Shown here one piece after another: positions 36,996-48,074 of a DNA stretch of 64,000 bases (within the stretch, counting starts at the first letter, position 1; each line of letters opens with the position of its first letter). Both the position numbers and the translations under genes were made by a program. The notes beneath the pieces are model-generated. The model was given only the letters and a program-made list of their open reading frames with translations, had not been told where the DNA came from and did not search any database. The stretch spans positions 21,294,307-21,358,306 of the forward strand of contig NC_026661.2 of assembly GCF_000004075.3 (NCBI RefSeq), in the 5' to 3' direction. This stretch comes from Cucumis sativus. Lineage: Eukaryota > Streptophyta > Magnoliopsida > Cucurbitales > Cucurbitaceae.

Positions 36996-39587
36996 ATGAA
37001 GGCAATGGCAGCAACTTCGAACCGTCCCCTTCAGATTTCCCCATGGACTTGCTGTTCCTCATTTCCCCGCCAAATCAACACTTTCAATACACAGCACCGG
37101 CGTCTTAGCTTTACGAACTTCAAAGGTCAGTTCGTCTTCTTCCCTTTTGTCGTATTGACGCCATTGCTTGATTTCATCACTTCCTTAACCCCCGCAGTTT
37201 CCGTCAATCAAACAGGAAAATCCATTGGAATGAACTCAGAGCTTTACTTGTTTGATTTCTAAAAATTCTACCTCTTTTATTGTATTGTAGGGCTAGGAAT
37301 TGGTTGGTATAGTTGTGGAGTTTGTGTACGGTCACCTGGTTGCGTGGTTGCTGCTGCAGCGGGAGGGAGGGAGAGGGAGCAAGTATCTTCTGTGTGGGAT
37401 GAGGAGCCTTACGAATTGCTTCCGAACGGAAGGATACAGTACATAGATGAACAAGATGTAGCATCCTTTCTAGATCCGCCTAAAGAGCTTATACCATTTG
37501 ACCCTGATTCCTATAATCCCGCTGCGTATCTTTGGTAGTAATTTCCTTTAGAACTTATAACCATCTCAATCTGCTTCTGTTTGTGTCATATCATCATAAA
37601 TTGATTACAATCACTATAAATTTGTTATGTTCAGTGGTTCCTTTTGAAATAATTTACTTGTAATGCAGTTTGAAATTTGTCTTATGATTGACAGGAAAAA
37701 GATTGAGGAAATTCCTGAGGAACGACGACATAGACTTTTACACCTCCTAACCCCCAGGTTACATATATTTTATCTTTCTTGTTCCTCATTAATGCAATTT
37801 CTCTTAATTGGAATATATGTGTCTTCTAATTTGGTTGGGAACTATTTAGCAAGAACAGAATTATAGCCTTTTAAGTTCTGTTAAGATTTTGGAAATTCTG
37901 AAACCAGCAATATAATCATAATGTAGGTGCATATCAAGGGCTTGGGGAATTGCTGGCACGCGATATGAGGATCCAAAGTTAGTTAAAAAAACGGCATCTA
38001 GTTTGCTGCAAAATGAAGATGGCATGGTGCTTGAATATTATAACTGCCTCAAAAGTGGAGGCAAGTAGTTGACTACATACATAATATCCTAGCTTATTGT
38101 GTGGAAAGCATACAACGTTTCTTAATTTTGAAGTTTCTTTCACTTTATAAGGAAAGTGATTTGATAAAGGATAAGAAATAGTGAAATTTGAGTTTTAGGA
38201 ACTGATTTATAGTTTAAATATTATGATTATATCATCCAAGCCTAACAACTTTGATTTTGAATATCTTGAATAGGACAAATACCTATTGGTTGGATTAATC
38301 GTTTCAAGAAGGTGAAACTTATCTAAACCTTGACCCTTATTTCAAATGTACAGTACAATCGAATCTATCTATTTACATCTCCTTGTTTATCAGGCAATCT
38401 TTTCTTCCAAGGATGGAAAGATATATGGGCGGATTATTAGTAAGTCTCTTGACCTTTGGTAACTATACGACTCCTCTTATGACATTAGTAAATCTACAGA
38501 TTTTATGGCACTAAAACACTACAGAAGCCAGCTGATCTATATAAACATGAGTTAGACAAGACTATTTTAACAGACCACTATATTGATAGGATGTGCATCT
38601 GTGCCCTTGAGTTCTAAGAATAGAGTTGATGAGAAATCCATTCCTCTGTCCGTTTGATGTCTTTGGAAAATGAGAAAAAAGAAAATTATTTGATGATCAA
38701 GCCTTAGCATGGATGGTGCCTATTGACTGTTTTTTGGAAATTAGAATGTTAGTTCTGCTAAGTCACTAAAAATTTCCTTGTTTCAATGCCGCTAACATTT
38801 AACATTTCACGAATCAGACATGCCCTTACTGGCTGGATTTGCAAATTCCGTTAGTCCATTGTACTTTGAGATGAAACAGCTTAAGGAAGTGATGTCAACT
38901 GAACATCCTTGTGACTTGGCCTATGAATTTGGTGATGGGCTGTTCGACATTCATGAATACCCTGAAGGCTTTCCAGCGCCAGGTATGCTATTAAAATGTA
39001 TCCATGATACTATTTCAACCTAATCTAACGTTATCTGTGCAAGCTAATTGTGACCGAAATAATTTTCAAAACGAAATGATAACTAAAGGAACAGTTTGCT
39101 TTGCACTCCCCTACTTTCTTGGGGCTTATCACGAAGTCTCTAGTCTTTGCAAAATAAGCCCCACTATGTATATGAAGTCTTTAATTTGTTTCTTGAAGGA
39201 GAATCATAACTGCATACCATTAGGGACAAAATTAATGACTTGAGTGAGATGTTTTGAATCTTTGGAGTTACACTCATGAATTTGGATGAGTATATTTCAC
39301 AATTCACATTGAACTGAAATGATAGCTCTCAAGAAGCATGCTTGTCCTCGGTTTTCAGTTTTCAATACTTATATATATGTGTGTGTATATATATTTTTCA
39401 TTTTGCAGCCAAGCATCTATATCCTTTCAACGATCAAGTTGTCGTATATGTTCGATATCTGGGACCTGGGGTGTTAGTTGGACAGGCATGGCAAGAAGGA
39501 AAAGCTCTGGAGCAGGTGCCGCAGAAATTATGTGGTGAAATATTGATGATCAAAGACTACAGTCAACAACCACTCCAAAAGCAATAG
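36996..39587 (+). CDS. Predicted plastid protein of unknown function
   Basis: Eight exons can be joined in frame: 36996-37125, 37291-37534, 37695-37757, 37927-38060, 38274-38311, 38394-38439, 38818-38982 and 39409-39587, for 332 aa. The first 70 or so residues are rich in Ser, Thr, Arg and Cys and nearly free of acidic residues, typical of a plastid transit peptide. The body starts near VWDEEPYELLPNGRIQYIDE. Marked stretches are IPEERRHRLLHLL, CISRAWGIAGTRYEDPKL, IGWINRFKKAIF, YEFGDGLFDI and YVRYLGPGVLVGQAW. I believe this is a conserved land-plant family, but I cannot name it or its role, and no cofactor motif is visible. Intron 4 starts with GC (GGAG|GCAAGT) rather than GT. The start was chosen as the first in-frame ATG; a second lies three codons later. 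Confidence 0.8.
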
Positions 39588-39651
39588 CCAAGGGATTTTA
39601 TTCAACTCTGCCCTTTGAGAAAAGTACTTATCATGTTTGTAATGGATTGGT

Positions 39652-39684
39652 AAAAAGAAAAAGAAAAAGAAAAAGAAAAAGAAG
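39652..39684. repeat. (AAAAAG)n microsatellite
   Basis: About five and a half copies of a 6-bp unit lie just after the stop codon of the preceding gene, probably within its 3' untranslated region. Confidence 0.9.
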
Positions 39685-39689
39685 ACAAT

Positions 39690-40500
39690 CCACTAACAAC
39701 TAAAGTTTCATTAGGTGATATGTATAATATTAAATTTAGTTTCATTATCATCTTAAATTTTTAGGTCAATCGATGATTTAACATATTTCAGAGGAGGCGT
39801 TCCTGGAGGTTCTTTCTATGTTCAAACATCAATGATTTAACAAATTTATGTGAGGAAAATATTCAAGAACAAAGACGATGGAAGTGAAAGAGACTTGACT
39901 ATAAGTATTACTAATAGAAATAAGTACGTTGATTTGCCTGAAGTATGGAGCTATTGTTAGGGTTTTAAAAAAATCACATAGTTGATTCGATAAATACTTT
40001 TGAGAAGAAATTGGGGTTGTGGAAAGGAAATGTGACATTTTCTAAGAACAATTAGAGAGGGGGTTTGAAGACGTGACTGAGTAGTGATAGAAAATCTCTA
40101 TTGTCAAAACAATATTGGTATTTTGAATCTCTTCGGTAATGGTCTGTTAGAGTTATCTACCTACACATGCTTGAAGTAAACGTGTTCTTTCATTTCATCG
40201 TCTTTCAAGTATCATATATGTTATACATTATAAAACAACATGAAAAGTATACATGTTTTTACAACTTCTATGAGAAATATTAGTGCGAGTGTCTTTTCAT
40301 TATCAGTTTGCAATGAGTTCAACGAATGTGTTTTTTTTTTTTTTAATAGTGAAAATTGAGAGCATTTCAAATCTACTTTTTTACAATAATCTACTGTTTT
40401 AGAATTCATCAAAAATAATTATTGTAAATCAGATTTGGGATTGAGCTACCACATTAGAATGTTCATACAATTTGATTTCTATCAGCCCTAATTTCCTTTT
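39690..40500. other. Intergenic DNA, no gene seen
   Basis: AT-rich DNA without recognisable genes or elements. Confidence 0.5.
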
Positions 40501-41139
40501 CATGCATAGCCAAAGCGTATAACAGCTTCACTTTGCGGACGACGTGTCGTCTCCAAATGGGTTATGTTATGTTATAAGTTATAAGTCGGGGCCCAATTCA
40601 AGACAGCCGACGCGTCGTGTACGATTCAACCTCCCCTCACTTCACCGCAGCCAGATTCCGACAAGCTTCCGACGTCTACGGCATTATCGCTCTGTTCTTC
40701 TTCCAATCTACTCGCCATTAAGTTTCTGTTTTGGGATTCAGTAAGCTCATTCATTTCTGAATTTTCTTTAAAATTCGATACAAATTACCGAAAGATAGTT
40801 TCTTTTTGCTTCGAATTTGTTCCAACAAATTGAATTTCTTCTCTCTCTTGGACGATTTGGGCATTCCGTTTCTTTTCTGTACTAAGAATGTGCTATATGA
40901 GCTTGATCAGAAGTAGAATATCCACGAGTCCTGAAGGGTGATTTGGTTTTCACTTTTCTTCGAGCTGATTAGGTTATATGGTTATTTTCTGTGTTTGTTC
41001 TTGTTCTGTGCTTCCGTACTTCCGTACTTCCGTTCTGAAGTTTAATGTTTTTACATTACATTGCAAGCACCTGGACTATTATCACAGAACAATTGTTTGA
41101 CTCTAGTCAAATTTGATGCTGCTTCCAGTCTAATTTCAG
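40501..41139 (+). promoter_or_regulatory. Promoter, leader exon and leader intron of the 75-aa protein gene
   Basis: A near-palindromic GACGACGTGTCGTC (about 40536) holds an ACGTGTC ABRE/G-box-like core, and a site II-like GGGGCCCA follows near 40589. The leader exon probably ends at 40740 (TTCA|GTAAGC), and the leader intron ends at 41139 (TTTCAG|G), 11 nt before the ATG. An open frame over 40544-40740 starts with an ATG and would be an upstream frame if transcription began before it. Confidence 0.45.
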
Positions 41140-41150
41140 GATACGCTTGA

Positions 41151-42432
41151 ATGGAAGCTAAAGTTTTAGATGATCTTCAGATTATTGGTACAGTTCTAGA
41201 GGATCAAGATTACTTGGAGAAGATAACCAAGTTACAAGGTTACCTCGATGAGGTGAAACTACTGCTTATTAGTTTCTATCTTGAAATGAAACCATAGTTG
41301 TTACTGTATTTTCCTCATGGTCATAGAACAGCTATCCTTCAATCAATTTATCATAACTTGCTTGCTTATTGCTCGATGGCTTATTAGTTAGGCAATTTCT
41401 TATCAATATGATTTTGAGTATTTTGTAATTTCTTAGTGCAGCCAGAAAATTACGTGTCTTTTCTCCTAGTGCACTGTGCAGTGGTGATTTAGGACTCCCT
41501 GAGCCATGAACAAGAATGAAGGAAACTAGAAAACGATAGAAGACAGCTTAATCTAGAAACAAGAAATAAGTAATGTACTATCAAGTTTTAACAGTTTTGG
41601 TATCTTTTCAAGGGGTTGTTCTTTGATTGGAAAAAAATGCTTTTCTATATAGTATTCTCTCTATCGTTCATAAAGAGGAGGTTAGGGTGTAGTTTGTTGG
41701 ATTTTTTGCCTAAAAAAAAGGTATACATTAGGCAAACAAAACAAAGTAGGTATGTATAATGAGTAAAGAAATGAAAAGGAATGAGTAAAGAATCACATCC
41801 TTACCATTCTATTTGAAACTTGTGAGTTTTGTAGACTTTTACATGTCTTCTCCTTCACTTACTATCATAAAGATTGTTCTAAGATAAGACAGCTCGTGCA
41901 GATTTATAGTTGTTAGAATACCTTGAATGTGTTTTCTGGTGTTTTAGAATGATCCTACACGGGTTTTGCTAGGATTAAAGGAGTGCACTATACATAAACT
42001 CTCTAGCTCTAGAGGCACCACTGGAATCTTAAGTTTAACATTTTATCTTTAATAACAAAAACTGCTCATCCCCTGCCCATGCACGTAGCTAACTCATTGT
42101 CTCTATTTGGATTCTCTACGGTTTTAGTTTTCTTCTCATCTCAACAGTTATTATTACGAAAAATGATGGAACCAAAACAAAGTTCTGTTTAAATTTGACT
42201 AATTGATAGAATGAACTTTTGTTTCCAAGATTCTTAATTTGTAAAGTAATAATGTTCTTATAAATCATTATTTTGATTTCTGCTTTGTGGTTCATATTCT
42301 ACTCAGGTGAAGAAGATTGTGAGTGAAAGCTGTTCCCAAGAGGTTTTAGAACTGGCGTTGGACTCCATCTCATCCCTAATTACCATCCTCTCCTCCATGT
42401 CATCGTCTACCAAACTCCATTCTTCACTTTGA
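41151..42432 (+). CDS. Small 75-aa protein of unknown function
   Basis: Two coding exons, 41151-41252 and 42307-42432, join at GAG|GTG with good splice sites (GAG|GTGAAA and CTCAG|GTG). The product starts MEAKVLDDLQIIGTVLEDQ and ends SSTKLHSSL. It is acidic, predicted largely helical (LQGYLDEVKKIVSE; LELALDSISSLITILSS), and has no signal peptide, membrane segment or Cys/His metal site. I do not recognise it. Support for its being real comes from the splice-compatible frame, the ATG-proximal leader intron and the promoter-like DNA upstream. Being so short, it could also be a degenerate model. Confidence 0.6.
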
Positions 42433-42735
42433 TGGTATAAGAAGGTGAACTTCAAAACATGTATGATTATGTAAATAGTTACTCGTGTAAATAATATAAC
42501 ATGTTGTATTCTTGTTTGTTTCCCTTTGCTCATCTTCGTTTTGTGAAGAGCAGAGAAAAGCTTACGAGCATAAACATGTGCAAATTTATGAAAGTCAATG
42601 AGCTTCGAATTCTTTTTTTTTTTTTTTTTTCCCTTCTGTTCGAATGATCCATTGATTTAATTGATTTATGGAAGATGGATTTAGTAAATTTATGTTAAGC
42701 TTTACAAAACAAGAGATGTGTGTCAAATGTTCTAA

Positions 42736-43009
42736 GGGCCCTTTTGGATGGATGATTATGCAATACTATAATAACAATTTTTAATTACAATAAATACTAT
42801 TTACAATTTTCAATTAGCTACATTAAACACTACTCTAAAATCCTTTTTATTTGCTACACTATGACATTCATCACTTTTTTTATTCCATTCTAAAATATTT
42901 ATTATTTTCTTTTAAAAATAAAATAATCTAAATCATAAAGGCATGGTATTATACTCAAACTAAAATAATTACTATTATAACTCAACTATAATAACTCATT
43001 CATTTCTTA
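42736..43009 (+). mobile_element. Possible MITE
   Basis: It begins TAA|GGGCCCTTTTGGATGG, a typical plant MITE end, and is AT-rich inside with partly mirrored wording (actataataac near the left end; aactataataactc near the right end). It ends near a TAA at 43010. The right terminal repeat is not well preserved, so the call is tentative. Confidence 0.35.
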
Positions 43010-43224
43010 TAAGGGGACAATTGTAAATTTAACAATCAAAACAAAATTCGTGATATCGTTTATGATAAGGAGTACAAAATAAAATTTCATATCGATTAGA
43101 GAAGGGAATAATTATGAATATACAAGCATAGGAAGACAACTATGTCTTTAGTTGTCTTTTGAAATGACGTTTTTTTAGTGAAACCAAAAGCAAAGTGGTG
43201 TTGTGGGGTGGTTTCAAGGAGGAA

Positions 43225-43528
43225 GCAGCGTCATGAGCCTTGATCCACAAGAAGTGGAGGTCAGCTAGAACAACATGGGCTTAGTTTTGGAAAACCCATT
43301 ACATTTGCAGCATCATGAGCCTTGATCCACAAGAAGTGGAGGCCAACTAGAACAATATAGGCTTAGTTTTGCAAAGCCCATTACATTTGACAGAGCATCT
43401 CCTCGGCCCACTAGCCCAAACGCTATTCATCTTGTTAGACCACGCACAAATCGAAACTGCCGAGAGTGTAAGAGAATTGAGGAATTTCTTTTGAGACACA
43501 GAGAGTTTAGAGAGAAAGTCGGAGAACA
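43225..43528 (+). promoter_or_regulatory. ATP synthase epsilon promoter with 82-bp tandem duplication and site II motifs
   Basis: The unit beginning gcagcgtcatgagccttgat at 43225 is repeated from 43307 (period 82 bp, a few mismatches). It carries TGGGCT or its complement (43276-43281 and 43375-43380). Downstream of the duplication lie GGCCCA (43405-43410) and AGCCCA (43413-43418). Site II (TGGGCY) elements are the established hallmark of nuclear promoters for mitochondrial respiratory proteins. The transcript leader is probably the 43440-43528 stretch. Confidence 0.7.
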
Positions 43529-45784
43529 ATGGCGTCGAGTGCAGCGGTGCCCTTTTGGAGAGCGGCGGGGATGACTTACATCACATACTCAAACATTTGT
43601 GCCAATCTGGTCAGGAACTGTCTCAAGGAGCCTTACAAGACCGAGGTTCTCAAACGTGAGAAGGTTCATTTTTCCGTTGCCAAGTGGGTGGATGGCAAGC
43701 CCCAAAAGCCCAGTATGCTCTCTCTCTCTCTTTTCCTCTTATTTTGATTTTAGATCGAGATCTAGGGTTTCCTAGCTCTTGGTTGATATCCTGTTTTTGT
43801 TTCTGATTTGTTTTCAATACATTTACCTGTTATTTATTGGATTTTTTATTTTCTGGGGTTGATTATTATGGTTGATTGTTGGGGATTTAGGGTAAATTTC
43901 AGTTCTCTTTGAGCTGATATGAGGATCGCACATTTCTTAGGGATACAATTCGCATCGTGGTTTTCTAGGGTTTCTAGTTTGTTTTCACCTATATGCGTAT
44001 TTGTTGTGTCAGGCTTAGTAATTCGTCGCTTCCATGTCGTGCAAGTCATTTGTGTGGGTTGGGTATTTGTTCCCTTGAGTCGTAGTGGAGCGTCTCTTTT
44101 CTCGATACATTTCATTTTCATTGTTTGTAGGAAGCATTTACTTAGAATTAATGTAGTTCCAAACCTGTTTAGAATTTATTATTCAATTGAATAACTTGAT
44201 ATCTATATGACTTACTTCCTCTGCCAATGGGGTTTAGAATTTTAGCTTGGAGGTCTTTGCGAAAAAAATTTAGGGGTGGTAATTCTTCTTATAAGCATTT
44301 TGTAGCGGGTATTGAAAATCTTTAGAACCAATTGATTAGACTATAACATACCAAAACGTATAATGGTCGGCACAAAGGAGCTGTCAGTTATCAGTCTTGA
44401 GGGATCAAGGATCGACCATCATATGCCAGTGGCCCAACTCTAGCCAAATTAGAGATTAGACGTATAAAAACTTAATCCCACCCTCATGTGCCAATGGCCC
44501 GACCCTGACCAAATTAGATATTGGTTGGCACAAAGAAGCTGTTAGTTATCAGTCTTGAGGGATCAAGGAACAACCGTCATTTGCCAGTGGCCCTTTCCCT
44601 GACCAAATTAGAAGACATCAAAAACCTTATTTCGGCCTACTTTGATCAAAGGTTGGCAGCCTCATCATTTCTACTTCTTCTTCTCTTGGGTGAGATTCAT
44701 TCACGTGTTAGATTATTTTGTTTTTAAGGTATGATGGTTTAATGGCAAATTTTGTCTCAATTCCTAAAGTATAGGTACTATATACTATGTTTCAGTCTTG
44801 AGTGTAGAATCCACGATGGTCTTCTAGTATAGGGCACAGACTATTTCTTCTTCAATTTTTTTATATGATTTAGTGTAAACTCTCAAATGTCTGGGATGTA
44901 CATTTGCATTGTTGCTCGTGAAAGTTTTATATACTCCTTGTCTGTTGATTACAGATGTGTTTGTACGGTAGGTGTTTTTTTATTAATATATGTGTGTATG
45001 TGTGTGATAGACATAGGAAAAAGGAAATGTTTGTGGTGGTAAGATAACCACTGTATACAGTGTGAGTGAAGTCAATACTCCACTGTATCCCACCACAAAA
45101 ATTACTGTCCAATATTTTCACAATGGAGCCGACATGTATTGAGTTGGATGGGTAAACAAAACTCACCCAACGTTTGGGCGCACCAACAATTGAAGAGGTT
45201 TTATACCTCGTTATTTGTGTCAATTCCCCTAATTACTCTCTCTTATAATAATTACCAACTCAACTCAACTCCCTAAAAATTACTCCAACTCAATCCCACT
45301 AAACAGTTTCTATGCACATTGGACTCCATCCTGCATTTGCAATTTGAAAGGGAACTCTCTTAATTGCACAATTTTGGTTTTTTTATGTTCTTTACCTCTC
45401 AATTTTTTTCTAATGGTTTTCACTCACAGCAACAAAAAAAACATACTTTCAGTTTTCAAAACTTGATTTACTTTTTAAAAACATTAGTAAAAGTAGACAA
45501 TAAAACGGAGAAGCTTAAACTTATGAAAGTGTTTAGATGTCTAAGTTTGCTCGACTTTGTGAACAAAGTCTCTGAAGTTTGAGTATAGTTTAAAAACAAG
45601 ATGCTGTGTTTAATAAGTTTGAATATTAGGAAATTGGTGGTGATCTATTCGGCACAAAATTAAAAGTTCAGATACCATCTTTCAGTATTTAGTATAAACA
45701 TATATACCTATATACTGTTGCGTATTTACTGATAACTTTATCTTTTTTACATCAGCTCTTAGGTCGGACACTCCTGAAGCGTGA
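43529..45784 (+). CDS. ATP5E: Mitochondrial F1-ATP synthase epsilon subunit
   Basis: This is a small central-stalk subunit of mitochondrial F1Fo-ATP synthase, equivalent to animal epsilon and not to bacterial or plastid epsilon. There are two exons, 43529-43712 and 45756-45784, joined in phase 1, for 70 aa, the usual plant length. The sequence [45 protein letters not shown] and the C-terminal LRSDTPEA match plant epsilon subunits closely as I recall them. No classical cleaved presequence is seen; the basic, helical N-terminus is typical of this subunit. The 2.04-kb intron has a tandem repeat at 44365-44611. The final exon adds only 9 codons, so automated annotation could easily miss it. Confidence 0.95.
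44365..44611. repeat. Two full and one partial repeat units in the ATP synthase epsilon intron
   Basis: Units of about 88 bp starting ggt(c/t)ggcacaaa(g)gagctgt and ending gaccaaattag lie at 44365-44452 and 44523-44611. A third, partial copy of the unit's 3' third lies between them (about 44484-44517). Overall period is 158 bp. Confidence 0.85.
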
Positions 45785-47060
45785 AGGTGTTAGGAGTTTC
45801 CATTTCGAAGGTGCTTCTCTTTTTCTTATCAACATTTGTAGGGTTGAATCACTTTTTGAAATCAAACCTTTCATGGAAATGGATTGATGAATCTCTTGAA
45901 TTTCCATAGGTTTGCAAAATGTAATAAATCTTGCTATTAAATCAACTATAAAGTTCCTTTTGTTTGATTTTTCCATCGACCTATACTCTGTATCCTGCCA
46001 CTTTGAGCATTGGATCTCCATAAAATAATTTTTTTAGTCTGTCTTGATGTATTCTTTTTGTGTTCTTATTCAACCACTTCTGTTGGAGGTTGAACCAAAA
46101 ACACTTTCATTCTTATATTTTAAACCAAAAGCAGTTCCTTATTAGAAAAGCTCCCATTTTTTTAAACACATTTACAATTACAATTACAATTATATGATAG
46201 AGATGGAATAATACTCCAATAATTAATTCCCCACAACCTGTTGGGGCGGTTGGCTTTATTCCTTCCCATAAATAATGGGCTTAACTTTTTTATTCATTTA
46301 TAGCCGATTCATCATCCACTGCCTATGTCGTCGTCTATAAACCATTCTTCAAGTCAACTCCCCCTTAAATTTTCCCTTCAATGCCTAAAATATTAGCTTG
46401 CAAATATAACAATCAACCCCAAAGTTTATTATTGTATTGCTCTTGTTTTTAGGAATCAAGAACAACGATTTGTGCTATGTAAATATTTTGTGTCATTTTT
46501 TACAATTTTCCTTTGTTATATTTGTAACTCTTTTTCCTTTACTCATGAAAATATTGCTGTATGTTTAGTCTTTTTTTCTCTACTGGATGCAATTACTCTA
46601 ATATGATATAATTTATTTAATGGGCATTGAGTTAAATCAGTGAATTCATTGTGGTAGGAAGTAAGGAGTTGCTATTCTTCATTTTAAGGAGAATAATAGG
46701 CGTTTGAGCTATCTTCCAAAATCTTTTTCCTTTTTTTTTTTTTTACTGTCTTCAAAACTTTCTGATCTGTCCACCCACAGGTATTTGGTGAGTTTGGTAT
46801 ACTTTTATTGGGTAAACTAAATGTATATTTAATCATTTGAATCATGGATGGATTTGGTTACATTTCCAAAAGAATGCTTTTAGTAACAACCTCTTTTCGA
46901 TTCAATAAGTTCAAATTTCGGATAATTTATATTCCGTATGAATTAAGACGTTGAAATGATAAATTTATCGCTTCATACATTGTCTTATTAAGATTATGTG
47001 AAATTTATAGTTTAAGTTGATTAAACTTCAAAATTTTTAAGAAACAATCCGCTTAAGTTC
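45785..47060. other. Intergenic DNA after ATP synthase epsilon
   Basis: The 3' untranslated region of ATP synthase epsilon is followed by AT-rich DNA with an (ATTACA)-like run near 46175-46193. No gene was identified. Confidence 0.5.
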
Positions 47061-47066
47061 ATCACT

Positions 47067-47193
47067 ATGCATTAATTAATTCTCAAAGCTTAAGTTTCCT
47101 TAATGGTTTTATAAAAAGCGTGTGAAAATTATGCATTACTTAATTCTCAAAGCGTAAGTTTCCTTAATGGTTTTATAAAAAGCGTGTGAGAAT
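47067..47193. repeat. Two-copy 64-bp tandem repeat
   Basis: The unit starting atgcatta.ttaattctcaaag occurs at 47067-47130 and 47131-47193 with few mismatches; both copies contain 'ttataaaaagcgtgtga'. Confidence 0.9.
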
Positions 47194-47199
47194 CAAATT

Positions 47200-48074
47200 G
47201 ATTCAACTAATTCAATTATAATTTATTGTTTCAACTAATACAATTATAATTTTTTTTTTAATTGGAACGTAGGTGAAAAAATTGATAAACCTGCCAACTT
47301 TATTTTTCACAATCTATTTCTTAAGTAAAATGTAATGTTTTTTAAATAAATAATTATAAATTCATGATAGAATGTAAACATATGTATTTAATGGATTGTG
47401 AGAGACGATTATCTATATAGTATAAACTATATATGTCTATCACATATAGATAGAAATATATTAAATGTGTCTACAGATATAGATAGAATGTAATATTTCA
47501 AAATATTTTGTAATAATTGTAATTATTTTCTAAAATCTTGCAGTTAAAACACTTTATAATATATATATATATATATAATACACACATACGGATGGAATTA
47601 TCCCTCAAATTTTGATATGAAGGTGAGAGTCTAACGCTACAAGGAGGAGCGTATCCCAATTATCACAACATCCAAGTCAGTCGACTAAGACCCCACCTGA
47701 CTCGGACACAGAAAATATATGTAGAATCTAGTGTGAACGATTAAGAAAACCGAACCAACCCGGTTCACATCTTTATCTTCATCGCTGCATGCAAGAGCCA
47801 CATTGTCAAACTGGTTCGGTCGACTTTCGGTTCAATAATAAACCGGAAGAACAGAGGCTAAGAGAGAGAGAGAGAGAGAAAGAGTCGTGCTGTTCTCCTC
47901 TGGCTGCTGCCCCCCCTTTCTCCTTCAATCATCCTTCTCATTTCTTCCAATTTCTCTCTTCACTTTCCTTTTTCCCCAATTTCCCTCCCATTTCTCCTTC
48001 GATCTTCTTCTTCCAATATCGAAATCCCTTTCCCTCTTTCTCTTGATCTGATTCTGTAGTTGGATCACCTTTCC
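47200..48074 (+). promoter_or_regulatory. Upstream region and GA/CT-rich leader of EXO84B
   Basis: A TA microsatellite (about 47559-47577) is followed by less AT-rich DNA, a (GA)n run (about 47861-47880) and a CT-rich leader up to the ATG. An 85-codon open frame with its own ATG runs 47789-48046, ending 28 nt before the EXO84B start. It would be an upstream frame only if transcription starts before 47789; the GA/CT layout suggests a later start. Confidence 0.4.

Noticed and set aside
42303..42533. 76-codon minus-strand frame over the second exon of the 75-aa protein gene
   Set aside because: Antisense shadow; the plus-strand reading has splice sites and a stop consistent with exon 1.
48060..48074. 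Upstream in-frame extension of EXO84B (DHLS before the ATG)
   Set aside because: The frame is open but the codon at 48060 is TTG; the first ATG is at 48075 and matches the family start.
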